DNA of 44,312 bases from DATGFB01 sp032160545 (lineage in GTDB: Bacteria > Actinomycetota > Actinomycetes > Mycobacteriales > Jatrophihabitantaceae), in assembly GCA_032160545.1 (NCBI GenBank), contig JAVHVN010000105.1:1-44312 (forward strand), given 5' to 3'. Under the pieces are notes generated by a model, which had not been told where the DNA came from, did not search any database, and saw only the letters and a list, made by a program, of their open reading frames with translations. Shown piece after piece: positions 15,605 to 22,543 of this stretch. Position numbers and translations under genes: made by a program. Every line of letters begins with the position of its first letter. Within the stretch, counting starts at the first letter, position 1.

Positions 15605-15830
15605 TCGATCTGGTTGCGCCAGCTCGACTCGGACATGTCCCAGAACGACTCGTAGACCTCGGGCGTGAGCACGGCGGCGTCGTTCACGAGAATGCTCACT
15701 CGACCGAACTCCGAGAGAGGAACATCGGCGACGGTCGTGACTCCGCCTGGTGCCAAGAGGTCCGCCGTGAGGGGCAGGCAGCGGCCCAGCTCCCGCACCG
15801 CGGCCGCGGTGTCGCTGAGCGAGACCCCTG
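15605..15830 (-). pseudogene. Internal fragment of a short-chain dehydrogenase
   Basis: The translation SDTAAAVRELGRCLPLTADL, then SEFGRVSILVNDAAV, then SFWDMSESSWRNQIELN matches residues of about 45-120 of a classical SDR (strand 3, the NNAG strand and the helix with W..xxxxxN). NNAG has become NDAA. The Gly-rich N-terminal loop and the catalytic Ser-Tyr-Lys are missing. The frame is open and continues into the GlcG-like fragment. It probably encoded a cis-dihydrodiol-type or similar dehydrogenase beside the Rieske oxygenase, but that is inferred from position. Confidence 0.6.
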
Positions 15831-15899
15831 GCGTCGAGGAGGTCAACGACCGGGACGCGGGCGACGGGGGCCTCGACGTTGATGCCGGCCGGCACGTAC

Positions 15900-16274
15900 T
15901 GATCGGGTACGTACCGGTCAGCTGCTGCGCGAGCGGTTCCAGATACGCCTCAAGCGCCGGGCTCTCCTCTCCTCGAGCATCGGATTGATCAGGACAAAGC
16001 CGGCACAAGTCCCGCAGCCGATCTCGGGCAGCGCGTACGCCGAGTCGTCGAGCCCGTTCAAGACCTCTCGGTCCTGGACACGAGCGAGCGCACCGTTCAC
16101 GCCACGACCCCGCTTCGGATAGATCGTCTCGCGGCAGGCCGGCTGCCACACGCGCATCCACAGAGCCAGGAACGCCTCTGAGGTGTAGCGCCCGGTGTCG
16201 AGCCAGACATCCTGGTGCTCGAGCGCGCACTCGCGGGCCAGGCGCGGTTCGTCGATGACGACAGGTCTGGTCAT
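15900..16274 (-). pseudogene. Decayed Rieske non-haem-iron dioxygenase alpha subunit
   Basis: Starts normally (ATG 16274, MTRPVVIDEPRLARE) and shows the family's N-terminal YTSEAFLALWMRVWQPACRE. It then jumps, after about 27 unrelated residues, to SAYALPEIGCGTCAGFVLIN, which in intact enzymes lies just after the Rieske domain. The CxH...CxxH iron-sulfur segment is therefore deleted. A frameshift near 15970 follows, since the next conserved block, EESPALEAYLEPLAQQL, is in another frame. The catalytic mononuclear-iron domain is also gone. Intact members are about 380-450 residues and begin ring hydroxylation or O-demethylation of aromatic acids. It lies 123 bases after the amidohydrolase, probably once in its operon. 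Confidence 0.7.
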
Positions 16275-16397
16275 TGACCCTCTGGGTGCGGAAAGTTCGG
16301 GGTCGGCCGGCGCAGGTAGCACTACCTCGACCCGTCAGACGGCGCGAGCTGCAATAACGAGCAGTGCACTGATGATTGGCCAGGGAAGTCGAACAGT

Positions 16398-17585
16398 TCA
16401 GACCGTCAGGCCGAGGTACTCGGCGGCATTGTCATGCACGATGGCCATGATCTCGCCGGGTGACACCCCGTCGAACTGTTTCTCGTTGATGGCCCGCGAG
16501 TTCGGGAACAGTCCTTCAGCGTGGGGATAGTCGTTGCCCCACATGAGACTTCGGAGCCCGGTCAGGTGCCGGTTTCTGATCGCCGACGGGTCATACATGA
16601 ATGAACATCGAACGTTGCGACGGATGTAATAGCTCGGCGGAGCCAGTTCGAGCTCCTCGACCCCCATCTGGGCGCGCAAGCTGCGGGCGGGATCAGTCGA
16701 ATACCGGCTGCCGTGGTAGTAGTCGGACGACTCCATGAACCATGAGAGCCATCCCGCGCCGGTCTCGATCAGGCCGACCTGCAGGTCAGGGTGCCGCTCG
16801 AACACACCACCGTTGACGAGCGCGCCGAGCGTCTCGGTCGTCGCCGCGAACAAGTAGTTCATCATCGTCAGGTGGGTACCCGGAAGGTTTGTCGGCACCT
16901 TGCTCGACCCGTTGAACTCGCCACGGCCATTGACGTGGAATGCCAGAGGCACTTGTGCGCGTTCAGCGGCCTGCCAGAGCGGCTCCCATTCTGGATGAGC
17001 GAAGCTGTGGCCCGGAATGAAGTACGGCAGCAGCCCCGGGCGCAAGCCCAGAGCGGCAGCGCGTTCCAGCTCGACGGCGGCCGCGCCGATGTCCGAGAAC
17101 GGCAGCACGATCGAGGGCGCGAACGCACCGAAGTCGTCCTTGAAAACCGCTGCCGCCCAGTCGTTCTGGATCTGACACCACAGCAGATCGCCCTCTGGAT
17201 CCTTCGGCCCACCGAACAAGTTCCGGATCAGCAGCTCGCCAACGACGCCATCGCGCTCCATCTCCTCGAGTCGGGATTCGACCGAGAAACCAGGTCGGGC
17301 CTCGTCGCAGCAGTTCCCTTGCAAGATCCGGGCAATCTCGACCTCGTCGTCGGGATCGACCCGGATACCTTTCGCTAGGGCGTCGGTAACATTGTTCCCA
17401 CTGCTCCCCATACCCATCTCGTCCATTTCCGCCGTCAGAAACGGTAGCGGACGGACCAGATAAGCCCCATCGTCGCGCAAGTCCAGCCGCGGGACGTCGC
17501 TGCGATAGCGTTCCGGCAGCTTTTCGGCCAAAGCGAGCGGTGCCGGAAAATGACTGTCAGTTGTTATCAAGGGAAAGTCAAGCAT
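16398..17585 (-). CDS. Amidohydrolase-2-family metal-dependent hydrolase/decarboxylase
   Basis: Intact 395-residue TIM-barrel protein. The N-terminal metal motif is reduced to TTDSHF (9-14), lacking the second His of a classical DxHxH site, as in the aryl-acid/6-methylsalicylate-decarboxylase-like subgroup. Later ligand motifs are AFHVNGRGEF, ERHPDLQVGLIETGAGWLSW and the C-terminal LMWGNDYPHAEGLFPNS with the catalytic Asp. Relatives decarboxylate or hydrolyse aromatic and ring-cleavage acids; the substrate is not predictable. It starts 15 bases after the stop of the upstream binding-protein gene, so the pair form an operon and the lipoprotein may capture this enzyme's substrate. Codon use is less GC-biased than in the flanking core genes. 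Confidence 0.85.
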   Translation of the reverse strand: MLDFPLITTDSHFPAPLALAEKLPERYRSDVPRLDLRDDGAYLVRPLPFLTAEMDEMGMGSSGNNVTDALAKGIRVDPDDEVEIARILQGNCCDEARPGFSVESRLEEMERDGVVGELLIRNLFGGPKDPEGDLLWCQIQNDWAAAVFKDDFGAFAPSIVLPFSDIGAAAVELERAAALGLRPGLLPYFIPGHSFAHPEWEPLWQAAERAQVPLAFHVNGRGEFNGSSKVPTNLPGTHLTMMNYLFAATTETLGALVNGGVFERHPDLQVGLIETGAGWLSWFMESSDYYHGSRYSTDPARSLRAQMGVEELELAPPSYYIRRNVRCSFMYDPSAIRNRHLTGLRSLMWGNDYPHAEGLFPNSRAINEKQFDGVSPGEIMAIVHDNAAEYLGLTV

Positions 17586-17600
17586 CAGATTGTCCGCCTG

Positions 17601-19202
17601 TTATCGGGTCAAGCTGTCCAAGGTGAGCGCAGTCAGCGTTTGCATCTTGACGCCGTTGGCAAAGAACTGCTTGGTCTGCTGGTCCAACGGAAGGACATCG
17701 CGCTGCGAAATGACCTTCTGCTGCACTGCCGCCCACGCCGGGCACTGATCGGCACCGGTCGCCCCAAATGCCTTGGTGACCAAGGTGTTGACGTCCGGAT
17801 CGTCGAGGCTCGAGTTACCACCACCGTTGGCGAAGCTCGGCCCGGTCAGGTAGAGGATGTAGTTTCCCGGCGCAGGTCCCCCACCGCTGAGGAACTGCAT
17901 CGCAATGTCGTAGGTGCCCTTCACCAGCATGGACGTGTAGCTCGCCGAATCAACGCTCGTGATCTTAACCGTTATACCGAGCTCGCCCAGCTGGGCCGCG
18001 ATGTACTCCTGACCCGCGGAGCTGAAGTTCGCAGTTGTCGACAACAGGTTCAAGGACAGCGCCTTGCCGTCCTTCACCATCTTTCCGTTGCTCAGAGTGT
18101 AGCCGTCAGAGATCATCAAAGCCTGTGCCTCGTCGATACTCGCGGCTGGTACCAGGCTGGCGACCGAGTCGTCGTGGCAGGCGCCGTTAGGGGCGAAGAT
18201 GGATGCACTGGTTACGCCATATCCACCGGTGTCGGCCTGCATGAACGCCTTGGTATCAATCGATTGGGCGATCGCCTGACGCAATTTCAGATCGTTCGCC
18301 AGCACCGGCAGGCGGGGATTGAATACGAGGTTCGACAGGTACTGACCGCCAAAGGTGGTGTGGGTCAGTTTCTTGTTCGCTATCAGCCGGGCGACGTCAG
18401 GACCGCTGACGCTGGCAACATCCAGCTGGCCGGTCATCAGTTCATTCGCGGCCGTGCTGTCCTCCGTAAGCACCTGCAACGTCAACGCCGATGGGAACCC
18501 GGCGCGCTTGGCGCTCTCGCCGTTGGGACCCCAGGTCCACGCCGAGCGTGGCGCCAACTTCACGTGGTCGTTGTGAACCGCCTCGGTGATCGTGTACGCG
18601 CCACTCCCGATAGCGGAAGTGGTGTCCTTGTTTTGAATCTTTGCGATTTCGGACGGACAGATGATCGATGCGTGCGGGCTAGTCAGGTCGAGCAGAGCGT
18701 CGCTGAACGGCGTTCCCAGCGTGATGGTCACGGTACTGGCCGAGCTGTTCGACGTGACGGTGTACGGACCGCGACCGAGCAGCAGCTTCGCTTCAGGCTG
18801 AGTCGTCAGAAACTGCACCGACTTCGCAATCGCCGCCGCGTCGAGCGCGGTGCCGTCGGAGCAGGTGACCCCAGACCGGATGGTGAAAGTCAGCTTCGTC
18901 GGGGTGATATCCCACTTGGTTGCAAGGTACGGAACCGCCGACTTCGCGTCCCCGGACAGTCCGACCAGGCGATCGTAGATACCGCTGTACAACACGATCG
19001 AGTTGATGTTGCCGGCGGTGTCGTACGGATTCATCGTCAACCAGTCACCGACGATCCGGGCGGTGACCGGTCTGCCCGCCACTCCAGGTACCGAGCCGCT
19101 TCGTGAATCGTCCGGACTCTTCGAACTGCTGCAGCCCGTCATCATCAGCGCGGCGACCACGCCGACCATGGCCACCGCTGTCGCCAGCAATTTGGATTTC
19201 AT
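17601..19202 (-). CDS. Family 5 ABC-transporter solute-binding lipoprotein, copy 1
   Basis: Extracytoplasmic binding protein of 533 residues (SBP_bac_5). The signal peptide ends at lipobox MTGC (Cys24). Family landmarks are LATKWDITPTKLTFTIRSGV with CSDGTALDAAAIAKSV, GSGAYTITEAVHNDHVKLAP and a C-terminal PLDQQTKQFFANGVKMQTL. Such proteins bind peptides, nickel or organic acids. No permease or ATPase lies nearby, so it is an orphan component. It is clearly paralogous to the protein encoded at 29613-31205, block for block. ATG 19202 follows GGGGATTG; a repeated promoter motif (19254-19263) lies 52 bases upstream. It precedes the amidohydrolase by 15 bases. A ligand among aromatic acids is only a guess from context. 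Confidence 0.9.
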   Translation of the reverse strand: MKSKLLATAVAMVGVVAALMMTGCSSSKSPDDSRSGSVPGVAGRPVTARIVGDWLTMNPYDTAGNINSIVLYSGIYDRLVGLSGDAKSAVPYLATKWDITPTKLTFTIRSGVTCSDGTALDAAAIAKSVQFLTTQPEAKLLLGRGPYTVTSNSSASTVTITLGTPFSDALLDLTSPHASIICPSEIAKIQNKDTTSAIGSGAYTITEAVHNDHVKLAPRSAWTWGPNGESAKRAGFPSALTLQVLTEDSTAANELMTGQLDVASVSGPDVARLIANKKLTHTTFGGQYLSNLVFNPRLPVLANDLKLRQAIAQSIDTKAFMQADTGGYGVTSASIFAPNGACHDDSVASLVPAASIDEAQALMISDGYTLSNGKMVKDGKALSLNLLSTTANFSSAGQEYIAAQLGELGITVKITSVDSASYTSMLVKGTYDIAMQFLSGGGPAPGNYILYLTGPSFANGGGNSSLDDPDVNTLVTKAFGATGADQCPAWAAVQQKVISQRDVLPLDQQTKQFFANGVKMQTLTALTLDSLTR

Positions 19203-19270
19203 CAATCCCCAATCAAACCTGGCATATGGCGCCACCGTTGCCGGTCGCAAACAATCAGTACACGTTCCAT
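19202..19270 (-). CDS. Possible 22-codon upstream ORF coupled to the binding-protein gene
   Basis: An ATG frame starting MERVLIVCDRQRW runs 22 codons and ends in TGA, whose last base is the first base of the binding-protein ATG (TGATG). That geometry is typical of translational coupling. Its first codons coincide with the repeated motif also found upstream of the second binding-protein gene, where the same frame reads QRVLM. No good ribosome site precedes it, so the match may only reflect a conserved DNA site. Confidence 0.3.
   Translation of the reverse strand: MERVLIVCDRQRWRHMPGLIGD
19254..19263 (-). promoter_or_regulatory. Island motif GTRTRCKGAY, site C
   Basis: Reads GTGTACTGAT on the minus strand, inside the longer block ATGGAACGTGTACTGAT (19254-19270). 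Near-identical blocks occur at 31379-31395 and 31629-31645. It lies 52 bases upstream of the binding-protein start. Probable operator or promoter element; the regulator is unknown. Confidence 0.5.
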
Positions 19271-19278
19271 ATGGGAAC
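19264..19278. promoter_or_regulatory. Short palindrome GTTCC-ATATG-GGAAC
   Basis: Perfect 5-base arms around ATATG, partly overlapping the repeated motif upstream of the first binding-protein gene. Candidate operator half of a compound site. It could be chance, given its short length. Confidence 0.3.
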
Positions 19279-19740
19279 TTATCATTTGCCTACGAGCCAC
19301 GCAAGGTTTTTGTTGGCGCCGTCCGCGACTGGCTCCGCCATCATCGTCGCGTCCAGATTGACGGTCAGCGGCAAAGGACGTGGGTGATCCGGACTAGTGC
19401 CTGTCCATAGTTCTCGTCGGACGCCACGCCGAGGTACGACCCGTAGAGATTCATTGGCACACCATCCCGCGCCACCGCGGCCAACGGATGGCTGCGGCTC
19501 GGTGCGCCGTCATCGGAGGGACTCATCCTCAGACGGACGTGGACCGGAGGAGCACGAGCGGTAGCCACGTCGCGCCGACCACCGACAGTCCGGTGTCGGC
19601 CTCGGTTTCGACCGATTCGACCGAACGCCTCGCCGGTACCGCCAGCACCATTTCCAGGTCGACCATGTCGTACTTTCGCACTGCTCTCCGCCTCGCCGGG
19701 CAGCGGCCTCATGCACAGACTAATTCCCATTTGATTCGTC
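19279..19740. other. Degenerate region upstream of the first binding-protein gene
   Basis: About 460 bases without a recognisable gene. A minus-strand frame at 19365-19526 (53 codons, ending DENYGQALVRITHVLCR) and another stretch (KYDMVDLEMVLAVPA) have protein-like composition but no family I can name. They may be further debris from the ALDH-side operon. The promoter of the binding-protein gene must lie at the left end. Confidence 0.35.
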
Positions 19741-19990
19741 CATTCCTTCCGAGATCGCCATCACCGGGTTGCCGCAGTCCGACGCGTCCAGCTCCCCGAA
19801 CTCGGTCGGTGTTCGCGGAGAATGGGCGCGAGCCGACGCAGCACGACTGCCCGGCCGGCCGGGGCAACGTCACGCCACTCGATCGAGGCGAACTGCGCGG
19901 CCTGCACCGCATCGCCGACGTCGGCCACGCCGGCCGTGGGGACATCGGCCAGGGGCGGCCCGTCGCGAGCGACGATGTCGGCGCAGTCGA
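19741..19990 (-). pseudogene. N-terminal fragment of an aldehyde dehydrogenase
   Basis: The translation GPPLADVPTAGVADVGDAVQ, then FASIEWRDVAPAGRAVVLRR and LAPILREHR matches the N-terminal cofactor-domain start of NAD(P)-dependent aldehyde dehydrogenases (PATGEPLADVP..., W...APxERARVLRRLADLLEEHR). A frameshift near 19812 follows, after which EFGELDASDCGNPVMAIS continues the family (ELAELxxxDxGKPxxEA) in another frame until a stop at 19720. The other 400 residues, including the catalytic Cys and Glu, are missing. It lies about 50 bases after the hydroxylase gene, so it was probably its operon partner. Confidence 0.65.
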
Positions 19991-20042
19991 GCGATCGCGG
20001 GCTGGGCGGAGGTCGCCGCCGACTTACAGCTGCCAGGGCCGA

Positions 20043-21392
20043 TTAGTCTTCACCATCAGAATTCCCTCGGTCCGAGGCGACGCGGCGCCAGCGCAGCGGT
20101 CGTCGCACCGGCTCGGTCGTGGCCGCACCACCGCTACCTGCCGGACCGGTCGCACCGGAGTCCGACGTACGTACGCCGTCCTCCGCGAGCCCGGGCGCGC
20201 GCTCGAACAGCCAGTCCGCGTGGCGGTAGTCGGTGGCGTCGCGCAACGCGAAGATCTCGTTGCGTAGCAGCCGAGCGATGCCGTCGGTGTGCCAGATCTC
20301 GCCCCAGCGTCGGGCATTGCGCTGGGCCCGGGCCGTCCGCGGTTGCCGGTGATCGACATAGGCGCCCAGCGCATGAGCCAGCTGCTCCGGGTGGCGCGGG
20401 CCGTCCGGGGCGAAGCGACGCAGCGAGTCGGTGAGCACGGCGGCGTCCTCGAAGGCCTGGCACGCGCCCTGCGCGAGGTACTGCAGCATCGGGTGGGCAG
20501 CGTCGCCGAGCAGCACCAACCGACCCGCGACCCAGGTGTCGATCGGTGCGCGGTCATACATCGTCCAGCGCTGGTCGGACCGTAGGGAGTCGACCGACTC
20601 GCGCACGGCGTCGCAGGTGTCCGCGAACGTGCAGTAGAGCTCGTCGGCCGTGCCCCACTCGGCTTCGCCCTCGAGGTAGAGCTGGCTGCGGAACACGGCG
20701 ACCTGGTTGTACATGTTTCCGCCGCGCACCGGGTACTGGACCAGGTGGATACCCGGCCCGACGTAGACCTGCACCTCCTCGAGACTGGCGTGCCGCTTCG
20801 CGTCGGTGAGCGGGACGGCGCCGCGATACGCGACGAATCCCGATACGTCGGGCTCGTCGTCGGACAGGTAGCGGCGCAGCGTCGACCAAAGCCCGTCGGC
20901 CGCGACGACTAGCGACGCCGAGTACTTCGCGCCGTCGGTCAGCTCGACGGAGGCCACGTCCGCGTCGCTGGTGACGGTGGCGACCGATCTGTCGTTCTCG
21001 AGGACGACGCCCGCGGCCCGACAGGCCTCGAGCAGCACGTCCAGCAGGTCGGTACGGTGCAGCACCACGTACGGCGCCCCGTAGCGGTCCGCGAACGGTG
21101 AACCGAGGTCCATCGCGGTGAGCTCGGCCCCGGTGAAGGCGTCCGAGAGCACCAGCCGCTTGGGCCGGATGCCGACGTCGAGCATCGGCTCGAGCAGGTC
21201 CCACGCGCGCAGCAGCCGGGTCGCGTTCGGCGCCAGCTGGATGCCGGCGCCGACTTCGCTGAACTCGGGGGCGCGCTCGAGAACGCGGACGCTGAATCCG
21301 CTGCGACGCAGCGCGAGCGCAGTCGCGAGCCCACCGATGCCACCGCCGACCACGAGCACGTCGTCAACGGCGCAACCCTCCCGATCTACCAC
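20043..21392 (-). CDS. FAD-dependent aromatic monooxygenase (3-hydroxybenzoate 6-hydroxylase-like)
   Basis: Class A flavoprotein hydroxylase of about 449 residues. The FAD Rossmann loop is VVGGGIGGLATALALRRSGF near the N-terminus, followed by ERAPEFSEVGAGIQLAPNAT, the salicylate/3-hydroxybenzoate hydroxylase type. The DG motif is VVAADGLWSTLR and the GD motif is LVLLGDAAHPMLQYLAQGAC. The flanking gentisate dioxygenase and maleylpyruvate isomerase remnants point to 3-hydroxybenzoate 6-hydroxylation to gentisate. The true start is uncertain: the frame continues upstream into the isomerase remnant, and candidates are GTG 21392, after which GGGAGGG occurs, and GTG 21359. The last 45 residues are Gly/Ser/Ala-rich and unlike the family. 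Without intact ring-cleavage genes beside it, its product needs enzymes from elsewhere. Confidence 0.78.
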   Translation of the reverse strand: MVDREGCAVDDVLVVGGGIGGLATALALRRSGFSVRVLERAPEFSEVGAGIQLAPNATRLLRAWDLLEPMLDVGIRPKRLVLSDAFTGAELTAMDLGSPFADRYGAPYVVLHRTDLLDVLLEACRAAGVVLENDRSVATVTSDADVASVELTDGAKYSASLVVAADGLWSTLRRYLSDDEPDVSGFVAYRGAVPLTDAKRHASLEEVQVYVGPGIHLVQYPVRGGNMYNQVAVFRSQLYLEGEAEWGTADELYCTFADTCDAVRESVDSLRSDQRWTMYDRAPIDTWVAGRLVLLGDAAHPMLQYLAQGACQAFEDAAVLTDSLRRFAPDGPRHPEQLAHALGAYVDHRQPRTARAQRNARRWGEIWHTDGIARLLRNEIFALRDATDYRHADWLFERAPGLAEDGVRTSDSGATGPAGSGGAATTEPVRRPLRWRRVASDRGNSDGED

Positions 21393-21409
21393 ATCAGCCT
21401 CTTGTTCCT

Positions 21410-21826
21410 GTTCGCATCCGCCGGCGTGGAGATCGACGACGTGCAGCCAGACCTCGCGCACGCGCATCCACGGCGCCTCGCTCGCCGACACCTCGCGGCC
21501 CCGGAGTCGTCCTCACCGGGGACGACCAGTCCGGCTCAGGCAGCCCGTCGACAGCGCCGCGCAAGGGAGCCGCCGACGCGCGGGGCTCCGCGAGCAGCTC
21601 CGGCATCGGCCGGACCAGGGCCTTCTCGATCGCCGCGGCCCTTGCCTCGGACGAGGCGTACATAGGGGTCGGATCGCCAGTGCGCGCCCACGTCAGCAGG
21701 TTGATCAAGGCGTCAGCGTTCTGCGCGACGTGGGCGAGCACGTGCGCCCGCGTACAGCCGGGCAGCAAGGACGGTGTCAGAGGGGCGGTGCCGGCCAGCG
21801 GATCCGCGATCTCCAGGAGCCGGTCG
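21410..21826 (-). pseudogene. Decayed mycothiol-dependent maleylpyruvate isomerase
   Basis: The family's N-terminal helices are clear: DRLLEIADPLAGTAPLTPSL, then LLPGCTRAHVLAHVAQNADA, then INLLTWARTGDPTPMYASSE, which matches the LPGWTRGHVLxHxARNADxLxNLLxWARTGxxTPMY hallmark and its metal-binding His. A frameshift near 21505 moves the rest (SASEAPWMRVREVWLHVVDL) into the frame of the downstream hydroxylase, where it ends abruptly at HAGG and runs straight into that gene. The C-terminal domain is missing. At the 5' side the gene is fused directly to the gentisate dioxygenase remnant. The enzyme normally isomerises maleylpyruvate to fumarylpyruvate with mycothiol. Confidence 0.75.
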
Positions 21827-22003
21827 GTGCCCGACCACCGACACAGGTGGGCCAGCGCCGCAGGCCGGGGCTGCGTCGGCATCAGGTCGTGGCGGGCGGG
21901 CCCACAGCGGCACCATGTCAGCGGCCGCGAAGTCGGCGTAGAGCCGGTCCAAGTTCGCCTGCGCGGAGGCGTCGATCTCGACCTGCGAATCAGCCGATGC
22001 CAT
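21827..22003 (-). pseudogene. N-terminal remnant of gentisate 1,2-dioxygenase
   Basis: A well-formed start (AGGTGGAGG five bases before ATG 22003) leads into NLDRLYADFAAADMVPLW, the conserved N-terminal helix of gentisate dioxygenases (LYxxxxxxxxxPLW). A frameshift near 21890 moves the next conserved block, LMPTQPRPAALAHLCRWS, into another frame; intact homologues read GDLMPxxPxPxAxPHxWRW. At about 21827 the sequence changes directly to the maleylpyruvate isomerase. Around 300 residues, including both cupin domains and the iron ligands, are missing. It is an internal-deletion fusion of two adjacent gentisate-pathway genes. Confidence 0.7.
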
Positions 22004-22055
22004 GCCTGCCTCCACCTATCTCATTCCGCCGGTTCGCCGTACTCCGGAATAGGAT

Positions 22056-22097
22056 GTGTACGGACTATATCTGTGGAAAGAAAGGATGTATACGGAC
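22056..22097 (+). promoter_or_regulatory. Tandem copies of the island motif, sites E and F
   Basis: GGATGTGTACGGAC (22052-22065) and GGATGTATACGGAC (22084-22097) are direct repeats differing at one base and starting 32 bp apart, about three helical turns. They lie 50-95 bases upstream of the gentisate dioxygenase remnant and inside the 132-bp gap after the DUF35 gene. The core, GTRTRCKGAY, also occurs near both binding-protein genes. Likely an operator pair. Confidence 0.5.
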
Positions 22098-22135
22098 CAA
22101 ATTGAGCCGAGGTTTACCCATCGTGGACGTTGAGA

Positions 22136-22543
22136 TCACCGACCGTTCATGATCGGTTCGTAGCGCAGCATCGTGATCTCATGCTCCGGATAGTCGACGA
22201 AAACCGGCCGCACCCGCATCCCCACTCGCAGATCGACCGGGTCGACGTTGACCAGCTCGGTACTCACTCGCGGTCCCTCATCCCACTCGACGACCGCGAG
22301 CAGCTGGGGCACCTCGAAGCCCGGCGCGGTCGGCCGGTCGCTCACGGTGAACGTGTAGAGCGTCCCCAGCCCGGCGATCTCGCGCCACTCCAGGTCATCG
22401 GCCAGCGTGCCCGGTGCGCGCACCCGCGGGTAGAAGACGTAGCGCGCCGCGGACGGCGAATACTGGATCTGGATGTGGTGCTCGCGCAACGCGGCCCAGA
22501 ATGGTGCGGTCACGGGAGTGGGCTCGGGCATCGGCCTGGTCAT
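22136..22543 (-). CDS. DUF35/OB-fold acyl-CoA-associated protein lacking zinc-ribbon cysteines
   Basis: Small OB-fold protein of 135 residues. The C-terminal OB strands are clear (LGTLYTFTVSDRPTAPGFEV, ...VDLRVGMRVRPVFVD). The N-terminal part, where DUF35 proteins carry a CxxC...CxxC rubredoxin-like ribbon, reads QYSPSAARYVFYPRVRAPGT and the whole protein has no cysteine. The ATG shares a base with the thiolase TGA (TGATG), so both are coupled. In mycobacteria the thiolase-like Ltp2 is active only as a complex with a DUF35 domain, and this pair fits that arrangement. It is the last gene of the operon. The upstream TTG is an alternative start that adds one residue. Confidence 0.85.
   Translation of the reverse strand: MTRPMPEPTPVTAPFWAALREHHIQIQYSPSAARYVFYPRVRAPGTLADDLEWREIAGLGTLYTFTVSDRPTAPGFEVPQLLAVVEWDEGPRVSTELVNVDPVDLRVGMRVRPVFVDYPEHEITMLRYEPIMNGR

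Noticed and set aside
15205..16230. A single functional 341-residue protein covering the remnant region
   Set aside because: The frame joins pieces of Rieske, SDR and GlcG proteins with unrelated Arg-rich ends; no fold would be complete, so it is listed as remnants.
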